A stretch of 64,000 bases of DNA from Sisyra terminalis (Eukaryota > Arthropoda > Insecta > Neuroptera > Sisyridae). The position numbers and the translations under genes are program-made. The stretch is taken from assembly GCA_958496175.1 (NCBI GenBank), contig OY292275.1, positions 23,351,001 through 23,415,000 of the forward strand, given 5' to 3'. The notes beneath the pieces are model-generated. The model saw only the letters and a program-made list of their open reading frames with translations, searched no databases and was not told the DNA's origin. Below, piece by piece: positions 10,799 to 21,653 of this stretch. How positions within the stretch are numbered: position 1 is the first letter of the stretch; the number at the start of each line of letters is the position of its first letter.

Positions 10799-13700
10799 TT
10801 ATTTTTCCTGCAAATTTTCATCTTCTTTTATTAGTTTATCCTCATTTTTTCCGTCCTCTTCATCAATACCATCACTTTTTTCCACCTTCAATCCCTTTTC
10901 ACTGTATCCAAATCGATCATATCTTTCGTCTTCTCCTTTCTCTTCATCTTCTTCGGAGGATTTATTACCAGGTTCAATTTCTCTCAATAGATCGTCGACT
11001 TCGGCCCACATTTTTTCCTCTCCAGATTCATTTCCAATATCTTTGGATTTATCGTCGTTTTTATTCAATGATGTATCGTCGGTATCATTTTTCGGAACCT
11101 TTAACTTAACGAATTATCAGTCTTGCAATACGTAATAAATATGGCGGTATTCACAATATTCAATCGCTTCAATTAATTTATACCTTATCAGAGTTATCAG
11201 TAATGTCATTTGCCCCTTCGGTTTCTTGATTGACTTTCAACTCTTTTGCTTCCCTGTTTTGAATGGCTTCTGTTTTAGCTTGGTTATTCCGATGAATTCT
11301 TTCAGCAGTTTCACGTAAAGCATCATCATGACTTTTACCACTTGAAGCAAGGCTCTTCTGCACATATCGTCGCAAATGTTCTCGTTCACGGCAATGGCGT
11401 TTAATCAAAACGGCCTTCTTATCTGGCTTGACAGCGCGTAAAGAATTTGTCAACGGAGATTTGCATATATCACAATATAAAACCTAAAATGTTCAAATAT
11501 TTAAAAAACGAATTTATTACAGGATGAATGTCACCAATAACAATCGCAACATAATGCTAAATATTTTTATGTCATATTTAAAAAGAACTTTATTCATTGA
11601 GAACATGAATTCAGGTATTACGGTATTTTGAGGATTACGAGGTGCCTTATTTTTGGTATCTTTAAATTCCATTTGTTCAACCTCATCCCAAAAATATGTT
11701 CATTTTAAATTACAAAATATCGCTAAGTTAAAGCCTTTGAAATTTAATAATAGCCCTATGAAAACTACATTGTCATTTCGCTTGATGGCTTCTATTACCG
11801 TTATTGGAAAAAATTAAACCTTAAGGAAACTTTTTTTGTTTTAAATTTAATATGAACATTTTTAAGGTGAAATCGACTTAATTTGAAAATGACCTAAATA
11901 AGAAACCCTTTAACTATTAATTGTTTTTATATAAGTTGCAACTCAATTTACTTTAGCCACTTTTATAAACGTTAAAATAAACCATATGCACATTTTTTTT
12001 ACCAATAAAGAACATTACTCAAGTAAACAAAAACAAATTTTAGTTCTACAAAATGTATATTTTGGCAAAATAAGTTTTAATATTAATGAGAATGAAAACG
12101 ATGGGTGCGCGCTTATGGGTCTTCTGTGACGTCACAGTTCATTGATCGAAACCGAGATATAAACAGATCATTGAAATGTTTTCACAAAAACAATAAGAAT
12201 TTACACAATTTTTCACATTTTTCGCCACGGAAAACATTTTTTTACCTTAAAAATTACTCTCATTTTTTCTATGGAATAGAGGTAAGGGGGGATCTAATAA
12301 TTACGTAAGAAAATTTTAGCTATTTTTCAACCCGTCTTCCCCCCTTGGTAGGATTTTGTGAAGTTTTGCTCTACCCCCTCTCCTAATATCACATGAAACT
12401 TTTCAAAATACGTATTTGCAAAAATCTCGATTGCATTAGATTTATTTAAAAGAACAATTTTAAAAAATTGCGTGATATTAGGGGGAAAAGTATAGAAAAA
12501 GCCACAGGACGATGAGAATGAAATATCAACCTCAGAAAAGTATTTGATCCATTTTTGAAGGGTATGTGGGTACTAAAATGATCCGTTCATACTCCAAGTT
12601 TCGGTTTTCTATGCCTTTTTATTTGCGAATAAATCGAAATAAAAAGTAGATATATCAGAAAATATTTTTTCTCAATAATGAGTGAGCCAATTAGACTGAA
12701 ATTTGGATATATTATGTCCAAATTCTATACTCAGAAAAAATGACAGCTTTTAATCTTCATTATAACTATTTGCAGCAGATGCATTCTCTACTTCTCTGCT
12801 CAGACGACTAATTGTAAGGTGAATTTTTAAAGGGTAAATTAATATATTTCTTCTTAAAGAAATTACGAAGTGTAATAAAATATACACGGCCTTACTAAGT
12901 TTCAAATATTGTACATGGTTTCAATAATTAACATTTAGTTTGAACGATTTAAACCTACTATTTGTTTAAATACATTTGTCATAGGAAAATGTCTGAGGGA
13001 TTTTGAAATTTCTGTACTGTGACGTCATTTTAATGCCGTGACAATAGTAGTACGTTTTAGACATTTTGATTTAACGATTTTTTAGCATTTTAAATTAATA
13101 ATTCTTAAATGTTATTAAGAAAAGTTAAAAATTAACAGCTACATTATGTTTAGGACATTTTCAATTGTTTTTAGAACATGTGCATTAGGTCCATTGTGAC
13201 GCAAGAAACTTTCTCAATAAGTACAATGTGAATTCGGGTGCTTGGATTCTAATCTTCATTTTTTTCCTAATTTAACTTATCACTAGAATTTGAATAAATA
13301 AAGACTTCAACAGTGGAAAATTTACTATAGTGCGATTTGTTTGTATGATGAGAGTAATATTTTAGTCAATTGGATACTAATTGTGCTTTACCTCAATAAC
13401 TCGAATATGTTCTTGTCCAACCGTGACAGATTCCTTTTTGGATTTTTCATGTTCTTCAGATCGTTTTTCAGATGTTTTGATTTGTTTTTCAGAATCATTG
13501 GTTCCATCTTAAAAGAAAAATATTTATGCTTTTTATTGAGAAATCGTTATGTAACAAGTATAAATACCATCTAATTCTCCGACAGAATCTAAAGTTAGGT
13601 AATCATCAAGATTTAACTCGATTTCATTGCCGCTGCCTGTATCTCCACCATCGGTATTAGCTTTATCAGCGTTTTTAACTTCATCGTGTTTACGTTTGAT

Positions 13701-16329
13701 ATGCTCAATGGAGCTGACGTGGTTTTCATACAGCATGGGGCTGCGGAATGCTTTCCGACAAATTTTGCAAAACGGCATCAAGAACCGTTTCATTTCCTTG
13801 TGTGCCTCGGAACTCTGATGCACAGACTTAGATTGTTGATACTTGAGTTTACACAATTGGCAGAAGTTCTTTCTCGCCGTAGAATTATCATCTTCCTTAT
13901 CAAGATCGCGTTGCTTACTACGTTGCGCCATTCGCATTCGTGACAAAACCGTCTTTTGCTTTAACGAGACCCTCCGCATCGAGGATAAATGACGACTGCT
14001 AGACAAATGTATGTTGTAACTTTTGAAAGTAGGACAATGAACTTTACAGTGTGGACAATTTAGGTCAATAAACCGTTTAGAGCTGCTGTACCGCGAACGA
14101 ATTTGTTCATCGCTGCTTACATCGTCCTTATCAACGGAATTCTCCTTCGCTGGCGATGATCCATTCACTTTCGGGCTTTTCTTTTTTTCTGCATCCTTGG
14201 AGGACTTGTCTTCGGTTTTAATTTTATTTACCTCTTCATCCTCGTCCTCATCATTCGCTTTATCGTCATTTTCCCAGTTTTCTTCCTTATCACTGTTACG
14301 ACTTGAAGGTGGTGGTAGACGACTTCGGAATTTTCGCAACGGTGCTACTCGACGTGAAATCGGCCTACTATTAAAAATATTACGAACATTTTTAAAACTG
14401 TAATTTTGAAATGGTTATTTGTGAGCATTCAATTACATCTTAAAACTTTTTAGGACCAAGTTATGCTTTATTATATGAATTTCTTGAATTCATAATTTAT
14501 GGATGTAATACAAATAGAATAAATGTTGAAAAGACCATCTTCTCTGTTTATGTGACTTCGATCTGTATTTCAAGCGTTATGTTTCCCTTTTCTTTTGAGT
14601 GGACATTTTATTAAAAGAAATATTGTTTCTATATATACACACACGCGAGTTTCATCTCTTTCATTTCATATTTGTGTACATATTATGAGTGTATGCATAT
14701 ATTGATTTAAACATTGGAATCCTTCAAGTTGATTTTCTCGTATGTTTTATTTCTGTATAAGCCGATTTTATGAATATTCCAAAATCGTCCAAAGTACATG
14801 TAGGAGAAAACTATAATATGACGATAAATATACGAAATAAAAGATTTAAAATCCAAGGTGTCCTCTCAAAGACAATCACCCGGTGGAATTTTTTTGTGCG
14901 TTTTAAGAATGGTCTCATCACACAGACATACATAAATCTCCCTCCCGTGTATCTAATATAAATTTACCTCCGTAATTTCGCCATTCTGAGTTTTCTCAAA
15001 TAATCTGCGGATCGTACTGATGTACGTCCACGTGATGTAAATGAGGTTTCCATAACACGACGTTTCGTGAACGAAGCTGAGTCACGACGTGAAACGCCAC
15101 GTGTACTTATACGGCCACGATAAGACGCACGTGGACTTGATGTGGGTCCAGATGGTTTACGATATTCATCACGTGGAGGTGGTGATCGAAAACCACCACT
15201 TGACGCACGTCTGTCTGATGATGAGAAATTGCGCCGTTCGCTAGAAAATCTTCCTGACGATGTTACACCGCCACCTCCACCAGATGTTTCGTAACGATGA
15301 CTCGCGTTGTTACTGTTTGAATAATCGCCGTAACTTCCACCATCATGACTACGTCTTGAGCTTACTCCCTATATGTAAACAAAGAATACGAGCGTTTGTC
15401 TATAGGCCTTCATAACATATTACAGTAGTAGTAGAAGTTATACAATAATTATTATAAAATTAAAATTCAGCTTGATAAACCACGTGCGTTCTAATAATGA
15501 ATGAATTTTTTAAGATCTGCGTTATTTTTTTAAATACATCAATAAACGCCATTTCAGAAGAATGTTCTTCTAGAGTTTTTGATATTTATTTTTTTTACAA
15601 TGGGAATTTCTTTCCACCATATTAAAAATACTAGTATCTTCTTATTGGAATCTATTAATGTTCTGAAAGTTCGAAGAACTAATATCTACAAGTTGCATGA
15701 CAAAGCCGTAACGATTCGCTTTTCAAGCGTTCATTTATCATCAAAACTCATTTTTTTTCTTTCATTGATTTTTTATCAAGTAGTAAGTAGATCGTTTAAA
15801 CATACTCGAGGTGATCGGTCTCCTTGTACCTCTGATCTGATTCGTTTGCGTTCAGGTGAGCGACTGCCTCCACCTCGATTTGAAACGAACGAAGAATCCT
15901 GTAATTTGTAAATTATTATTATGGAGACAATAAATAATAAATTACACCAACACTTACGGGACGGAAGGGCCGTTTGTAAGATTCTTCGGCACGGTTTCCT
16001 CCACGGGTAGAACTCGAATATCTTCCACCTGCATTTGCAGACGATGTAGTTCCAAAACGTGAATCAAATGAAGAATTGTGGGATGAACCGCTAGCACTCC
16101 ATGTATACCTACCCCCAGAAGTCCTATCAGGACCTCGAGAACTTCCACTAAAACTATTTCCGCTACTCCCAACCCCACGACTACTACCGAAACTATGTCC
16201 TCCACGACCTACTGAATAGCCACCACGGCTACTTCGAGACTCGGAACCCCAACCACGATTACTACTTCCACGATACGACGAACTGCCCCGAGTCGAGCCA
16301 GAATAACCACGACTCCCTCGATGAGACAT
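10799..16329 (-). CDS. Pep: Zinc finger protein on ecdysone puffs (Pep-like), 7 coding exons, 793 aa
   Basis: Exons on the minus strand: 16329-15958, 15898-15806, 15368-14968, 14367-13568, 13507-13392, 11483-11184 and 11098-10799; all junctions are GT-AG and in phase. Residues 1-155 are Ser/Gly/Arg-rich with RG repeats, followed by an RS/RG segment. Three U1/matrin-like C2H2 fingers follow (C393/C396/H409/H415, C458/C461/H472/H478, C489/C492/H505/H511) and a fourth with a long loop (C598/C601/H624/H630). The tail is very acidic and contains WAEVDDLLREIE. This order matches Drosophila Pep (about 716 aa), an hnRNP-associated nuclear protein that binds RNA and single-stranded DNA at active puffs. 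An in-frame ATG at 16365 would add 12 residues; I chose 16329 because MSHRGSRG starts the RG domain. Exon 4 begins at a TAGTAG tandem acceptor. Intron 5 carries a large repeat. Confidence 0.8.
12046..13175 (+). repeat. Dispersed repeat with a TGTGACGTCACA palindrome, long copy
   Basis: This lies in a Pep intron. Its two outer parts (about 12046-12270 and 12930-13175) align by eye in order with 41438-41965, sharing GAGATATAAACAGATCATTG, TGTGACGTCACA (12125-12136), ACTGTGACGTCATTTTAA and AAAATTAACAGCTACATTAT. About 650 bp between them are absent from the other copy. No ends or coding frame identified. Confidence 0.65.
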
Positions 16330-17262
16330 AATCACTGGTTTTTGCAATTCTTCTACAAGTGCCATAAAAACAAAAATTAATATACGTAGCCATTACGACT
16401 AATAAAAGCATAAGTCAAAAATTACATTTTCAATGATTTCAAGAATTCGTGATTTCAGTTACACAACAAACAAAAGTCACCACTTCTACTTATTGCAAGT
16501 GATTTGTTGAACTTTTCAGTATTTAATTGATTTTTTTGCAAAGATTACAAATCTGAGACTTATTAAAACACCGACATTATCAAATGAAGACGCCGGAAAC
16601 GGAAGCCGAAAGCAATCCCCACTATTCTTTGTGTTGATTGGTTACGAAAGAAAAGGTCAGCCAATCAAAAACGTTTTAAACATGCGCCATTATGTACGAC
16701 AAAATTCAAATTATTCAAGATTTCCTCAAAAAAAAATTATCATTTAATTAACATACAAATATATTCATTTTTTCTCCAATTAAAAAATATGAAATTAAAT
16801 TATCATTAATGTTCACTCAATAGTAAAAACAGTTCGCTTAAATATTGACAATTATTAAGATACAACGACTAATTCTAATACATATATCGATTGAATACAA
16901 GGAATACAACGAATACAACTATTTTTTTAAATTACTTATTTATTCTAATTATAAATTTTACTATGTAAATGCCAATTAATTTCTTTCAAATATTCCAATG
17001 TTAAATTTATTTTTATTTCAGTTTATTTATTAATATATAGTTAACACTTTTTTAATTTTCATATTTTACATTTCCTATGAGAAATATGAATTACATATTT
17101 GCAAGATTTTAGACTTTTTTCTAATTATAGCATCCTTCATTTAAAGCAAATAATTATTTTTTTAATAATAAAAGCTTCATAAATATTTTATTGTTAAAAT
17201 TACGTCTTACTTGTAACCATAATTTTTGTTAATTTAAAATACGTTTTAATTTATAAAAAAAA
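16330..17262. promoter_or_regulatory. Divergent promoter between Pep and Plpp6
   Basis: These 933 bp separate two start codons that point away from each other. A cluster at about 16588-16670 has GCCGGAAACGGAAG (ETS-like core) and two CCAAT-type boxes in opposite orientation (GATTGG near 16637 and CCAATC near 16662). The remainder toward Plpp6 is AT-rich. This is consistent with a shared bidirectional promoter nearer to Pep; the motif reading is inference. Confidence 0.45.
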
Positions 17263-18302
17263 ATGCAAAAGGTAAATTTTAGTAAATTCTAACCTAAAAT
17301 TCTGTTTTTAATTTTTATTTATTTTAGGGCAAAAAAAGAGAAGTAAATGGATATTTGAAAACCATTTTGGAGTTGGATCAGAAACTCACAACACAATTTG
17401 TAAAATGGAGTAAAAAGTTATTTCCTTTAAAATCATTAAATACCTATTGTAAAGGATTAGAGGTATTTAACTGAAAATAATGAATAGGATAAGAAAACAA
17501 AAGTCTCAATGATTGAACCCGAAATCGATAATTCCAATTATCTTAAGTGAACTTTATCTCAATTTTCGTAAACAACTTGTTATGGAAATACGTATGTATA
17601 TCACTACATGAGTCGTACAAACCATGAAGGAACCCTAGTGAATTATAAAACTCAATAATAATAATTGGAATTTTTGTACTATTGGGACTTTTGAAATACA
17701 ATCATTTTGCTGTGTCGTTTTTCTACTTGTAATTATTCTATTTAATTTGTTTAGATATCATGCAATGGGATTTTGTGGCTTTCTTGTTTATTAGCTTTTA
17801 TGTGGCTCTCAAACACAGAAAACTTACTTACTCTCCAAGTCAATTTAATGATAGGTAAAAAAAAAGTTTAAGAAGTTGTAATTTAGTATAACAATATCCT
17901 TTTATAGGTTTGGTTTTGGATATTATCTACATAGCTGTTATTAAGGCAATAACTCGTCGACGTCGTCCTACACCTGATTATTCGTTTACATCATTTGGTC
18001 CTGACAAGTTTTCATTTCCTTCGGGACATGCTTCTCGTTCATTTCTCGTTGTATATTTTTTTGCATACTTATATCCCTTACCTACTATATTCGTTTTACC
18101 AATATTGGCATGGGCTATTTGTGTTAGTTTTTCTAGAGTGATGCTACATCGTCATCATCTTCTGGATGTGATATGTGGCATTGGTCTTGGCATTGCTGAA
18201 GGTATTGTTCTTGGATGGCTTTGGCTTGGTAAAGACGCCTGCAAATACATTTATTCATGGTTAAGCGACGAAACATGGGAAGGTGCTGAAGCTAGTGTTT
18301 AA
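17263..18302 (+). CDS. Plpp6: Phospholipid phosphatase 6 (presqualene/polyisoprenoid diphosphate phosphatase), 212 aa
   Basis: Exons 17263-17271, 17328-17462, 17755-17854 and 17908-18302. This is a PAP2-superfamily membrane phosphatase; PLPP6 removes phosphate from presqualene and polyisoprenoid diphosphates, mainly in the ER. All three catalytic motifs are present: K94-x6-R101-P102, P119-S-G-H122 and S157-R158-x5-H164-x3-D168, with H122 and H164 the expected nucleophile and acid/base residues. Hydrophobic spans occur near 50-65, 83-95, 127-145 and 170-185. The N-terminal LELDQKLT and the block LKSLNTYCKGLEISCNGILW match the PLPP6 branch. The first exon of nine bases (ATGCAAAAG) is inferred from a good donor and phase; an alternative upstream start cannot be excluded. 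At 212 aa it is shorter than human PLPP6 (about 295) because the N-terminal tail is short. AATAAA signals follow at about 18317 and 18359. Confidence 0.85.
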
Positions 18303-18418
18303 TATTTATTTTTCAAATAAATGTAATTCATCACATAAATTGTAATTTTCAAACAATGCAATAAAAGGAGTGGTTTTACTAATTTATGTGTTATCATGAC
18401 TATATCGAACATTTTTTT

Positions 18419-18428
18419 TATATAAAAA
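18419..18428 (+). promoter_or_regulatory. TATA box of the small secreted-protein gene
   Basis: TATATAAAAA lies 35-44 bp upstream of the ATG at 18463. With the usual 25-30 bp spacing, transcription would start near 18450 and leave a 5' leader of only about a dozen bases. The box is 117 bp past the Plpp6 stop codon. Confidence 0.55.
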
Positions 18429-18462
18429 GCTTCCAATAGTTTAGGTAATTTATTTACTGACC

Positions 18463-19721
18463 ATGGCTAAATTGGGAATATCAATTTTAATTGTTGTTAT
18501 TTTTGTTCATGTAAGTATTAATTTATAAATAAATTTTACTGCTATATTAAGTACGTTGGCTATACCTGATTTGCTAACTAGTTCATATATTCATAACGAT
18601 TTGGTTTATTTTAAATAAAAAGTAACAGTAGCAAGTTCGAAACTTGTAGGAATATCACCTTCAGATTTATAAAAAACAAAAAATTTTAAACTATTTCTTT
18701 ACTTCTTTTATTTATTATAAAATTTTTAAATGCTATTGTGAACTCAAGACTGGCGGATAACATGACGAAAAGTACCGTGAGTAGTTCTACCCCTCTGGAG
18801 TAATTTGTAAATTTCATAAAACATTTTGAGAGGAAAAAGAGATTCATTTTTATATTTTTCCTATTTTTACACACAAAAAGAACTATTGGCTCAGGTCCCT
18901 TTTAGGACCGCCAAATTTTTACCTTGTTTTTATTCTATTCACGATTTTTTTGTTAATTAAATTCTAATATGGTATAATTTTCTCTTTTGGGGCTAAATTT
19001 TCATTGTGGACCGATTTATCTGTGAATTAAATTAAAAACAAAGAAAATGCAACATTGTCAGATTCGACTGTTCTAAAAGGGACTTGAGTCTATATCTCTT
19101 TGTCAAAATCAGTGGACTGCATGTATGTGCTATGAACGGATGCGCAAAAATTCATACAAAATTCTAAGATTCTTGCAAATGTTTGCAGGAATCTTAGAAG
19201 TGAAAGTAAATACGCCAGTAAGTCCAAGCACGCGATCCGCTCATCTCATTACAGTGGAATTTCAACGCGCGAAAATCCACGCGTCCGTTTATAGCACATA
19301 CATGCAGTCCACTGACTTTGACAAAGAAATATAGGCTCAAGTCCCTTTTAGAATAGTCAAATCTGAACTGAACATATGACAGTCATGATTGAGAATCAAC
19401 TAGTGTGGACGTAAATTGGGTTTATCAGTTTATTTAAGATCGATTGAAAAATAAATTCCATTTCAGGTTGGATGGTCCAATAAATTGAATTTTGGGTTTC
19501 CACCAGAGAAGAATGAAAATGCTTTTGAGATGATTAAAAAAAATTTTGACAATATCTTTCAAACCGTTGCATCTCCATTTTCAGCACCCGTAGAAGCACA
19601 CGCATCAGTTTCAAATTTTCATCCAAATCAAACTGTCAATAAAATGACAATATTTACAGTATTATTTGACATTTTCAAGTATTTAAAAAAATTATTGTCA
19701 CTATTTTTATTTCGTGGTTAA
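18463..19721 (+). CDS. Small secreted protein, 100 aa, unrecognised
   Basis: Exons 18463-18510 and 19467-19721, joined in phase 0 at CAT|GTAAGT and TTTCAG|GTT. The product opens with a clear signal peptide (MAKLGISILIVVIFVHVGWS). It has a polar middle with one possible N-glycosylation site (N in HPNQTV) and ends in an amphipathic, basic and hydrophobic segment (FDIFKYLKKLLSLFLFRG). There are no cysteines, so it is not a disulfide-rich peptide. A TATA box just upstream and a very short leader suggest an inducible or tissue-specific gene. The intron of 956 bp is mainly transposon (MITE-A plus an inner palindrome). Its stop codon is 36 bp from the stop of Mcat on the opposite strand, so the 3' UTRs must overlap. 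I do not recognise the family; a secreted effector, antimicrobial-like or cuticle-associated role is only a guess. Confidence 0.6.
18888..19355. mobile_element. MITE-A copy 2 joined to an inner palindrome, in the intron
   Basis: A diverged MITE-A copy runs from 18888 (GGCTCAGGTCCCTTTT) to about 19090 (AAAAGGGACTTGAG). An inverted pair follows: 19086-19143 and 19280-19336 are reverse complements (CAGTGGACTGCATGTATGTG and its inverse). At 19334-19355 another MITE-A-like end (GGCTCAAGTCCCTTTTAGAA) begins. The structure looks like a palindromic element inserted at, or flanked by, MITE-A ends. Confidence 0.6.
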
Positions 19722-19757
19722 TCAATGTAAAATGTATATACAAATAAAATAAATATT

Positions 19758-21045
19758 TTATGCTTCTATGCTTGTACAAGAATCCCATGCTTTTGCATTC
19801 ACTTGCTTTAGAATTGGTTTTAAACTAGCTGATGGACCACACTCAAATGTTCGAGGAAAATGCTGATCAGGATCACGTTCATATAGTATGTGTAATGTTT
19901 GCTCCCATTTTACAGGTTTTATTATCTAAAAGTATATTTTTGAAAGTAATTTTAGTAAACTTTGATTAAGTATCAATTGTGAAAATCACCTGTTTTGGTA
20001 GTTGTTTTTTAATATGAAATGCGTTTTTGTATCTTTTACCATCAATGTTACTATGTACACTTATAACTGGATCATCTACTTTAATTTTACTTAATGCCTT
20101 TTGAAAAGGTTCTACAGCAGACTTCATCAAGTTAGTATGAAAGGCGCCATTAACATTTAATTTTTTTACTCGACGAAGTTTAAATTCTGTGGAATTTTTT
20201 TCTAGAAAATTTAAAGCCTGAAATTCATAAAATTATTATCATTTGTGAACCAAAAAAAGCATTATTTTTACTTCTGTATTTCCTGCGACTACTTTACAAT
20301 GCGGGTAGAGATAATTTGCTACAATACACTCAGGATCTTCGATCCCCTTGTCTATGCACCACTGTTTTGCTTTTATACAAGCTTCAGATAATCGGCTATC
20401 TGGTCCGTATAACACTGTCGCCATTCCTCCGGATACTTCATCACATGCATTTTGCATTGCAATGGCTCGAATTTGTATTAACTTTAAAGCTTTATCAAAT
20501 GGAATTGCTCCAGCAAAAACTAATGCAGTGATTTCGCCCAAACTAAATCCAGCTGTTGCGACGCAGTTATCAATACCTTTGGGTCGTTCTTCTTTTAATT
20601 TTTCCAGTGCTGCTAAAGACGTAACGAAAACAGCCAACTGGCAGTTTTCTGTTCGATTTAATTCAGCTGCAGGACCTTCCAGGCATAGTTTTAAAAGATT
20701 GAATTTTAAGACTTCTTCTGCCAAATCAAACAAATCACGAGCCATCGGAAACTTTTGTAACCCTTTTGCCATGCCTACATATTGTGTACCTTGACCAGGG
20801 AATAGAATTATTGTTGTGTCACGTGGATCAACTTTGGGACGTAAAGAATATGAGGATTGTTTTCGTCTCAAATCAGATCCTTCTGGGTACGGTAATGTTG
20901 ACCATTGATCCTCCGGGTTTTCTTGTTCTACATCTTTATAGGTCGCGGCATCATCTAATAACTTTCGAACGCAAAGATTTCTGGTTACACTAAAGTTATG
21001 AAAATGTTTTTGTACTATTTTTATATGTTTAAACAGAGAAGACAT
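19758..21045 (-). CDS. Mcat: Malonyl-CoA:ACP transacylase, mitochondrial, 389 aa
   Basis: Exons 21045-20272, 20217-19990 and 19925-19758. The enzyme moves malonyl groups from CoA to mitochondrial acyl carrier protein, the entry step of mitochondrial fatty-acid (and hence lipoate) synthesis. The N-terminus (MSSLFKHIKIVQKHFHNFSVTR) is basic and amphipathic, as expected for mitochondrial import. The transferase fold shows LFPGQGTQ (81-88), GFSLG with nucleophile Ser168, Arg193 in QIRA for the malonyl carboxylate, and His285 in GAFHT. GFSxG in place of the usual GHSxG is normal for animal mitochondrial MCAT. Length and exon-junction context agree with human MCAT (390 aa). The fly orthologue is beg. 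It is divergent from ZER1 (608 bp between starts) and convergent with the small secreted-protein gene. Confidence 0.93.
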
Positions 21046-21653
21046 TGCAGAATAATGTTTTTATTTTTAATTTTATAAAATAAACTTAACCATTTTTAAA
21101 ATGTGTTTTCCATTACCATAATAAACTCTGAATTACCGGTAGACTTCAATTTAGTTTACAAAATCGGTAACAGATGGCTAATCAAATGAGAAAAATGTCA
21201 AAAGTCTTATTTATATTTTCAAGTGTGGCGAATTTTATCTTTAATTACTAATTTCGTAATAAAATTAATTAATCCATTATTTTTTTTGTGTGTGAAAAAA
21301 TTACAACTTACCGTTCTATCCTTTGAAACTGTTTTGATGAACGTATTTTTGAAAAAAATGTTCATTATTATTACATGCAAAATTGATAAATATTAATACT
21401 CCTAATTGTTCTCGACATTTCGAAATGATTTTGTTAAATAATATTGTGAATAATGTAAAAGTTAATTTTGGTTAATTGTCAATTTATCGAAACCAACAGT
21501 TCTGGTTAGCACGGATTTTTTATTTGATTTGTCGAAAAAAATAATAACAAAGAACAAGGGAGAAAGTGGACAGAAGGATTTGCGAAAAGCGATGATTTTT
21601 CTGATCTAGTGATCAATTATTTGTGAATTACCGAAGAAAACTATAGTACAAAT
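21046..21653. promoter_or_regulatory. Divergent promoter between Mcat and ZER1
   Basis: This 608-bp interval separates two outward-facing start codons and must hold both promoters. It is AT-rich; I see no TATA box with proper spacing and no coding frame. Confidence 0.4.

Noticed and set aside
11590..11697. Minus-strand open stretch inside a Pep intron (residues such as FWDEVEQMEFKDTK)
   Set aside because: There is no acceptor at its start and an in-frame stop just before it. Joining 13392 directly to 11483 restores the expected finger (IRVIEVLYCDIC), so no extra exon is needed.
13627..13943. Plus-strand open frames over Pep exon 4
   Set aside because: They are antisense shadows of the zinc-finger exon.
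15954..16205. Alternative minus frame over Pep exon 1
   Set aside because: Low-complexity Val/Leu/Gly reading of the Ser/Gly/Arg-rich exon in another frame.
20316..20993. Plus-strand open frames opposite Mcat
   Set aside because: Shadows of the Mcat coding exon; no independent evidence.
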